NCBI GenBank assembly: GCA_913777465.1
Contig: CAJYRQ010000078.1
Coordinates: 62,001-126,000, forward strand
Direction of reading: 5' to 3'
Length of the DNA: 64,000 nucleotides
Origin: an uncultured Chryseobacterium sp.
Lineage (GTDB): Bacteria > Bacteroidota > Bacteroidia > Flavobacteriales > Weeksellaceae
Under the pieces are notes generated by a model. That model saw only the letters and a program-made list of their open reading frames with translations. It made no database searches and was not told where the DNA came from. Position numbers and translations under genes: made by a program. This document shows, one piece after another, positions 60,172 to 64,000 of the stretch. Every line of letters starts with the position of its first letter. Position 1 is the first letter of the stretch.

Positions 60172-60579
60172 ATGATACAATTCTTTTACGAAAACCTACC
60201 GGAATCGGTAAATACGGATTACACGGCATGGCTGGAAGACATCATTCTTTCAGAAGAAAAAAAAACGGGCGAGATCAACTATATTTTCTGCGATGACGAC
60301 TATCTGCTGAAAGTAAACCAGGATTATCTTCAGCACGATTACTATACTGATATCATTACATTTGACTATGTAAAAGGCAGGACCATAAGCGGAGAGATTT
60401 TTGTATCTTTGCAGCGCATTTCCGATAATGCTTCTACCCTATCGAAAAATTATGAGGAAGAATTGAGACGTGTACTGGCTCACGGCATTCTTCACCTTTG
60501 CGGATACAAAGATAAATCTGAGGAAGAGGAAAAGCAGATGCGGGAGAAAGAAGATCATTATTTAGCCAAATACCTTTAA
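60172..60579 (+). CDS. ybeY: Endoribonuclease YbeY
   Basis: 135 residues. The zinc motif is HGILHLCGYKDK, where the usual third His (H-x3-H-x5-H) is replaced by Lys/Asp, a variant seen in this phylum. Processes 16S rRNA 3' end and takes part in 70S quality control. Begins 5 bp after the patatin gene. Confidence 0.93.
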   Translation: MIQFFYENLPESVNTDYTAWLEDIILSEEKKTGEINYIFCDDDYLLKVNQDYLQHDYYTDIITFDYVKGRTISGEIFVSLQRISDNASTLSKNYEEELRRVLAHGILHLCGYKDKSEEEEKQMREKEDHYLAKYL

Positions 60580-60597
60580 GACCTGTTTATTTTTCAG

Positions 60598-60690
60598 GAG
60601 CTTAATCCCGCTCTCCACACTCGCTGTTTTCTTTTCAGAAAAGAAAACGAGCTCAGACAAATGCTGCGATCGGGGCTAAATAAGACCACA
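60598..60690. repeat. Inverted-repeat element (possible dispersed repeat)
   Basis: Contains GTTTTCTTTTC-A-GAAAAGAAAAC, an 11-bp near-perfect hairpin (about 60632-60654), flanked by GGAGCTTAATCCCGCTCTCC and GCGATCGGGGCTAAAT, which are partly inverted. From memory, related GGAGCTA-CCCGCT...ATCGGGGCTA elements are frequent in Flavobacteriia intergenic regions; not verifiable here. Lies between ybeY and parS site 1. Confidence 0.5.
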
Positions 60691-60721
60691 ATACAGTCTA
60701 TTTAAGACTGTAAAAAAGAAT

Positions 60722-60741
60722 AATGTTTCACGTGAAACATT
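60722..60741. promoter_or_regulatory. parS site 1 (ParB-binding palindrome)
   Basis: Perfect 20-bp palindrome whose 16-bp core TGTTTCACGTGAAACA is the universal parS consensus bound by chromosomal ParB/Spo0J. 43 bp before mnmG. No parA or parB gene is in the window. Confidence 0.85.
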
Positions 60742-60784
60742 TGTAAAAAAGAATAAGATATAAAGCTTTAAAACAAGCGATAAA

Positions 60785-62647
60785 ATGATTTCAGAAATAT
60801 ATGACGTAATTGTAGTAGGTGCCGGGCACGCAGGATGTGAAGCGGCCGCTGCCGCTGCGAATCTGGGTTCGAAGACCCTGCTTATTACCATGAATATGCA
60901 GACCATCGGACAGATGAGCTGTAACCCAGCGATGGGCGGAATAGCCAAAGGACAAATCGTAAGGGAGATTGATGCCATGGGTGGATATTCGGGAATTGTA
61001 GCGGATAAATCGGCTATCCAATTCAAAATGCTGAACCTTTCCAAAGGTCCCGCCATGTGGTCCCCGAGAACACAAAACGACCGGATGCTCTTTGCTGAAG
61101 AGTGGCGTCTGGCACTTGAAAATACACCGAATCTGGACTTCTTTCAGGATATGGTGAAACAGCTTATTGTAGAAAATAATAAAGTAACCGGTGTGGTTAC
61201 TTCTTTAGGAATCGAAATCAAAGGGAGGTCTGTGGTTCTTACCAACGGTACTTTCCTGAACGGTTTGATCCACGTTGGAGATAAACAACTGGGAGGCGGA
61301 AGGATGGGTGAACCCCGCGCTTTCGGAATTACCGAGCAATTGGTTTCTTTGGGTTTCGAAGCAGGAAGAATGAAAACCGGTACCCCACCGAGAGTAGACG
61401 GCAGAAGCCTGGATTATTCTAAAATGGAAGAACAGAAAGGTGACGAAAATCCGCAAAAGTTCAGCTATCTGGATACGCCTAAATTAACGAAGCAGTTGAG
61501 CTGCCATATTGTTTATACCAACGAAACCGTTCATGATATTTTACGTGAAGGTTTCGACAGGAGCCCGATGTTCAACGGAACGATTCAGAGCTTAGGACCA
61601 AGATATTGTCCGAGTATTGAAGATAAAATCAACCGTTTTGCCGAACGGAACAGACACCAGCTATTTGTAGAACCGGAAGGTTGGAAAACCGTAGAAATTT
61701 ACGTCAACGGATTCAGCTCTTCGCTTCCGGAAGATGTACAGATCAAAGCCATGAAACACATTCCGGGATTTGAAAACGTAAAAGTTTTCCGTCCGGGCTA
61801 TGCCATTGAATACGACTACTTCCCCCCTACCCAGCTCAAGCATACCTTGGAGACCAAACTGATCGACAATTTATATTTTGCAGGTCAGATTAACGGGACT
61901 ACAGGATATGAAGAAGCGGCCGGACAGGGTCTGATTGCCGGAATCAACGCCCATAATAAAGTAAAAGAAAAAGAAGAATTCATTCTTAACCGGGACGAAG
62001 CCTATATCGGTGTCTTAATTGACGACCTGATTACAAAAGGAACGGAAGAACCGTATCGGATGTTTACTTCCAGAGCGGAATACAGGCTTCTTTTGAGACA
62101 GGATAATGCCGATATCAGATTAACCCAGAAAGCATTTGATTTAGGATTGGCAAAAGAAGACCGTCTGCAGAGAGTACAGGAAAAAGTAACTAAGAGTGAA
62201 GAGCTTGAAACCTTCCTTCGGGAAACTTCTTTAAAGCCGGGGATTATCAATCCAATACTCGAAACTATCGAAAGCAGCCCTGTAGACCAGGCATACCGCG
62301 CTGCTCAGATTCTTACAAGACCCAATATGACGCTGGAAAAGCTGGATGAAATCGATTTTATTAACGAAGTTTCTTCTAATTATGATGAAGAAGTACGAGA
62401 GCAGGCTGAAGTAAATATTAAATACAGAGGTTATATTGAAAAGGAAAAGGAGAATGTTGCCAAGCTGAACCGTCTGGAAAATATTAAAATCCCTGAAGAT
62501 TTCGATTATTCAAAGATCTCCAGCCTTTCTGCCGAAGCAAAACAGAAAATGACCAATGTAAGACCGAAGACGATAGCGCAGGCCGGAAGGATCAGCGGCG
62601 TGTCGCCTGCAGATATTAATGTTTTATTGGTCTATTTAGGACGTTAA
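60785..62647 (+). CDS. mnmG: tRNA uridine-5-carboxymethylaminomethyl modification enzyme MnmG
   Basis: 620 residues. FAD dinucleotide motif DVIVVGAGHAGCEAAAAAAN at the start, MSCNPAMGGIAKGQIVREID and FNGTIQSLGPRYCPSIEDKI family signatures, GQINGTTGYEEAAGQGLIAG and the helical C-terminus that docks tRNA and MnmE. Works with MnmE on the wobble uridine that MnmA also modifies. Flanked on both sides by parS sites; mnmG (gidA) is near oriC in many bacteria. Confidence 0.97.
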   Translation: MISEIYDVIVVGAGHAGCEAAAAAANLGSKTLLITMNMQTIGQMSCNPAMGGIAKGQIVREIDAMGGYSGIVADKSAIQFKMLNLSKGPAMWSPRTQNDRMLFAEEWRLALENTPNLDFFQDMVKQLIVENNKVTGVVTSLGIEIKGRSVVLTNGTFLNGLIHVGDKQLGGGRMGEPRAFGITEQLVSLGFEAGRMKTGTPPRVDGRSLDYSKMEEQKGDENPQKFSYLDTPKLTKQLSCHIVYTNETVHDILREGFDRSPMFNGTIQSLGPRYCPSIEDKINRFAERNRHQLFVEPEGWKTVEIYVNGFSSSLPEDVQIKAMKHIPGFENVKVFRPGYAIEYDYFPPTQLKHTLETKLIDNLYFAGQINGTTGYEEAAGQGLIAGINAHNKVKEKEEFILNRDEAYIGVLIDDLITKGTEEPYRMFTSRAEYRLLLRQDNADIRLTQKAFDLGLAKEDRLQRVQEKVTKSEELETFLRETSLKPGIINPILETIESSPVDQAYRAAQILTRPNMTLEKLDEIDFINEVSSNYDEEVREQAEVNIKYRGYIEKEKENVAKLNRLENIKIPEDFDYSKISSLSAEAKQKMTNVRPKTIAQAGRISGVSPADINVLLVYLGR

Positions 62648-62652
62648 AATAA

Positions 62653-62674
62653 AAATGTTTCACGTGAAACATTT
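62653..62674. promoter_or_regulatory. parS site 2 (ParB-binding palindrome)
   Basis: Perfect 22-bp palindrome with the same 16-bp core TGTTTCACGTGAAACA, 5 bp after the mnmG stop. Together with site 1 it brackets the gene (centres about 1.93 kb apart). Confidence 0.85.
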
Positions 62675-62760
62675 AAAAATTAGAAAAGAAAATTAAGGTA
62701 TTTATGAGCTTATTACAGGCTCTGAATATCTTAATTTTTAATATAAAAGAAAACCATCAA

Positions 62761-63582
62761 ATGAAAATAAAAGATCATTTTCTTTCTCAGGAAGTTTTTG
62801 AAATAAAAGAAACGAATACCAAAGGAGTTTTCAAAACCTCCCCTATTCCACCGAATATTTCAAAATATTACGAAAGCGAAGATTATATTTCCCATCATCA
62901 GGATTCCGGAAGTTTAAAAGAAAAGCTCTATAAATTTTTACAATCTTTTAATTTACAATATAAAAAAACTATTTTGCTGGACCGTATTCCTAAAGGATCG
63001 AAAGTCCTGGATTATGGCTGTGGTGCAGGAGAATTTGTAAAATATATTGAAAACGATTTTGAAACCTTCGGATTTGAACCGGATGCAGACGCGAGAAAAG
63101 CCGCTCAAAGTAAAATTTTAAAGGCAAAGATTTTAAATGATCTTAATCTCATCGAAGATTACAGTCTGGATGCAATTACCCTATGGCATGTTTTCGAGCA
63201 TGTCGATAATCAGGATGAGATGCTTGAGATCTTTAACCGTAAATTAAAAGAAAAAGGTTTACTGATTATTGCCGTCCCAAATCCGACATCGTACGATGCA
63301 AAACATTATAAAGAATACTGGGCCGCCTACGATGTTCCGAGACACGTGTATCATTTTTCCAAAAACGGCATGGAAAACCTGATTTCTAAAAAGCCCAACT
63401 GGAAACTAAGGAAAATCAAGCCGCTGGTTCTGGACTCTTATTATATCTCTATGTTGAGCGAAAAATATAAAAAATCGTACCTTTTCTGGCTGAAAGCAGT
63501 GATCTACGGAACGATTTCTAACGTAAAAGCTCTTTTTTCCAACGAATTTTCAAGTTTGATATACATTATCGAAAAAAAATAG
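62761..63582 (+). CDS. Class I SAM-dependent methyltransferase
   Basis: 273 residues. SAM loop KVLDYGCGAGEFVKYIEN, FEPDADARKAA (acidic ribose-binding residue), DAITLWHVFEHVDN (motif with the His often seen in sugar or ubiquinone-type enzymes) and RHVYHFSKNGMENL. Methylated substrate unknown; the fold is close to enzymes acting on sugar or lipid intermediates. The ATG at 62761 starts the conserved part; a 19-codon upstream extension would come within about 30 bp of the parS site. Confidence 0.9.
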   Translation: MKIKDHFLSQEVFEIKETNTKGVFKTSPIPPNISKYYESEDYISHHQDSGSLKEKLYKFLQSFNLQYKKTILLDRIPKGSKVLDYGCGAGEFVKYIENDFETFGFEPDADARKAAQSKILKAKILNDLNLIEDYSLDAITLWHVFEHVDNQDEMLEIFNRKLKEKGLLIIAVPNPTSYDAKHYKEYWAAYDVPRHVYHFSKNGMENLISKKPNWKLRKIKPLVLDSYYISMLSEKYKKSYLFWLKAVIYGTISNVKALFSNEFSSLIYIIEKK

Positions 63583-63642
63583 AAAATCGATTTTTGACCC
63601 ATTTCTGAAGGTCAATTTTAACCTATTTGAGCTAAAAAATTT

Positions 63643-63675
63643 AAAAAGTCCGGAATTCTATCCGGGCTTTTTCAT
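63643..63675 (+). terminator. Terminator after the methyltransferase gene
   Basis: AAAAAGTCCGGA pairs with TCCGGGCTTTTT (one wobble) around ATTCTA; followed by T-rich DNA. Confidence 0.8.
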
Positions 63676-63955
63676 TTCCCCCCCTCCCCTACTCTTTTCA
63701 ACGATCAGAAAATTAAAAAAATCCAATCCTTCTAAATTTTTTCTGTTTTTTCTTCGGCATTTGTTAGTAATAAGTTAATAACTCAACGAAAAGAAGCCAA
63801 ATCTAAGATGACTCTTATTTTTATTAATTTTCATGAAACACCGGCATCATAAAAATTTTAGAAATTTAGGCAATATGAAAAGGTGCCTGAAATTTAGAAT
63901 TGCTAACAGTAAAGTGATGACACGAAAAAATCAACTCCTGTTAAGACGGACAAAA
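63676..63955. other. Intergenic region at the window end
   Basis: AT-rich. A Lys/Arg-rich frame from the ATG at 63833 is open through the window end but has no recognisable features. No repeat or RNA was recognised. Confidence 0.4.
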
Positions 63956-64000
63956 ATGAACATTTCAAAATATTCTTTCCGTAAAATTCATTTTAAAAAA
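63956..64000 (+). CDS. Possible start of a gene that continues beyond the window
   Basis: The ATG at 63956 opens a frame (MNISKYSFRKIHFKK so far) that runs to the last base. A basic start could lead into a signal peptide. Fifteen codons are too few to judge. Confidence 0.25.
   Translation, partial: MNISKYSFRKIHFKK

Overview
The window reads as chromosomal DNA of a Flavobacteriia member, most like Chryseobacterium (Weeksellaceae). This is an inference from gene content and style: many promoters carry the Bacteroidota -7 element TAnnTTTG, recognisable Shine-Dalgarno sites are scarce, MurF and alanine racemase are fused, and there are 2TM-domain proteins, a TonB-dependent receptor with a carboxypeptidase-like N-terminus and a DUF885 lipoprotein. 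No insertion sequence, prophage or CRISPR array was seen. Most of the window is housekeeping.

Layout. 1-7.7 kb (+): end of a TrmH-type methyltransferase, a CBS protein, nadK, fbaA, accD, a DUF6973-like protein, a 360-bp tandem repeat block, an SpmA/SpmB-type membrane protein, an R2K-like ATP-grasp gene and a small partner. 7.8-9.9 kb (-): TonB-like/ExbD/ExbB energiser. 10-15.4 kb: acidic protein, DUF885 peptidase-like lipoprotein, DUF1398, DinB, nth, bcp. 15.4-19.6 kb (-): a compact operon of TolC, SprT-like, manC, a secreted protein and a GNAT. 19.7-21.2 kb: folC and two identical tRNA-Val(UAC) genes. 21.2-24.9 kb (-): three glycosyltransferases, sufE and a SemiSWEET-like protein. 25-29.8 kb: clpC, a beta-barrel protein, mnmA. 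29.9-32.1 kb: unknowns, including a Gly/Cys-rich membrane protein. 32.2-39.2 kb (-): a LytS/LytTR two-component system with four 2TM domains and a TonB-receptor operon. 39.6-44.6 kb: a frameshifted AraC-GyrI regulator, sodC, RhuM, prc. 45-49.7 kb: surE; a radical-SAM, small membrane protein and Lgt-like operon; guaC. 49.8-54.2 kb (-): fabG, WG-repeat protein, rsmI, acidic protein. 54.3-63.6 kb (+): tdk, a toxin-antitoxin-like pair, murF-alr, patatin, ybeY, mnmG between two parS sites, and a methyltransferase.

Three things stand out. (1) Three promoters of the 2TM/LytTR/TonB-receptor region carry LytTR-type operators at exactly the same distance (33 bp) from the -7 element; two have clear paired 9-bp direct repeats with a 12-bp spacer, and one has a good proximal repeat with a poor distal one. 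This suggests one self-regulated circuit linking the kinase, the 2TM proteins and an outer-membrane receptor. (2) A tight three-gene operon joins a radical-SAM protein with cysteine motifs like archaeal tetraether synthase (Tes), a small membrane protein ending in a Cys-Gly tail, and an Lgt homologue lacking the catalytic His-Gly-Gly; this is a candidate undescribed lipid or lipoprotein modification system. (3) Two perfect parS palindromes flank mnmG, marking the right end as probably origin-proximal.
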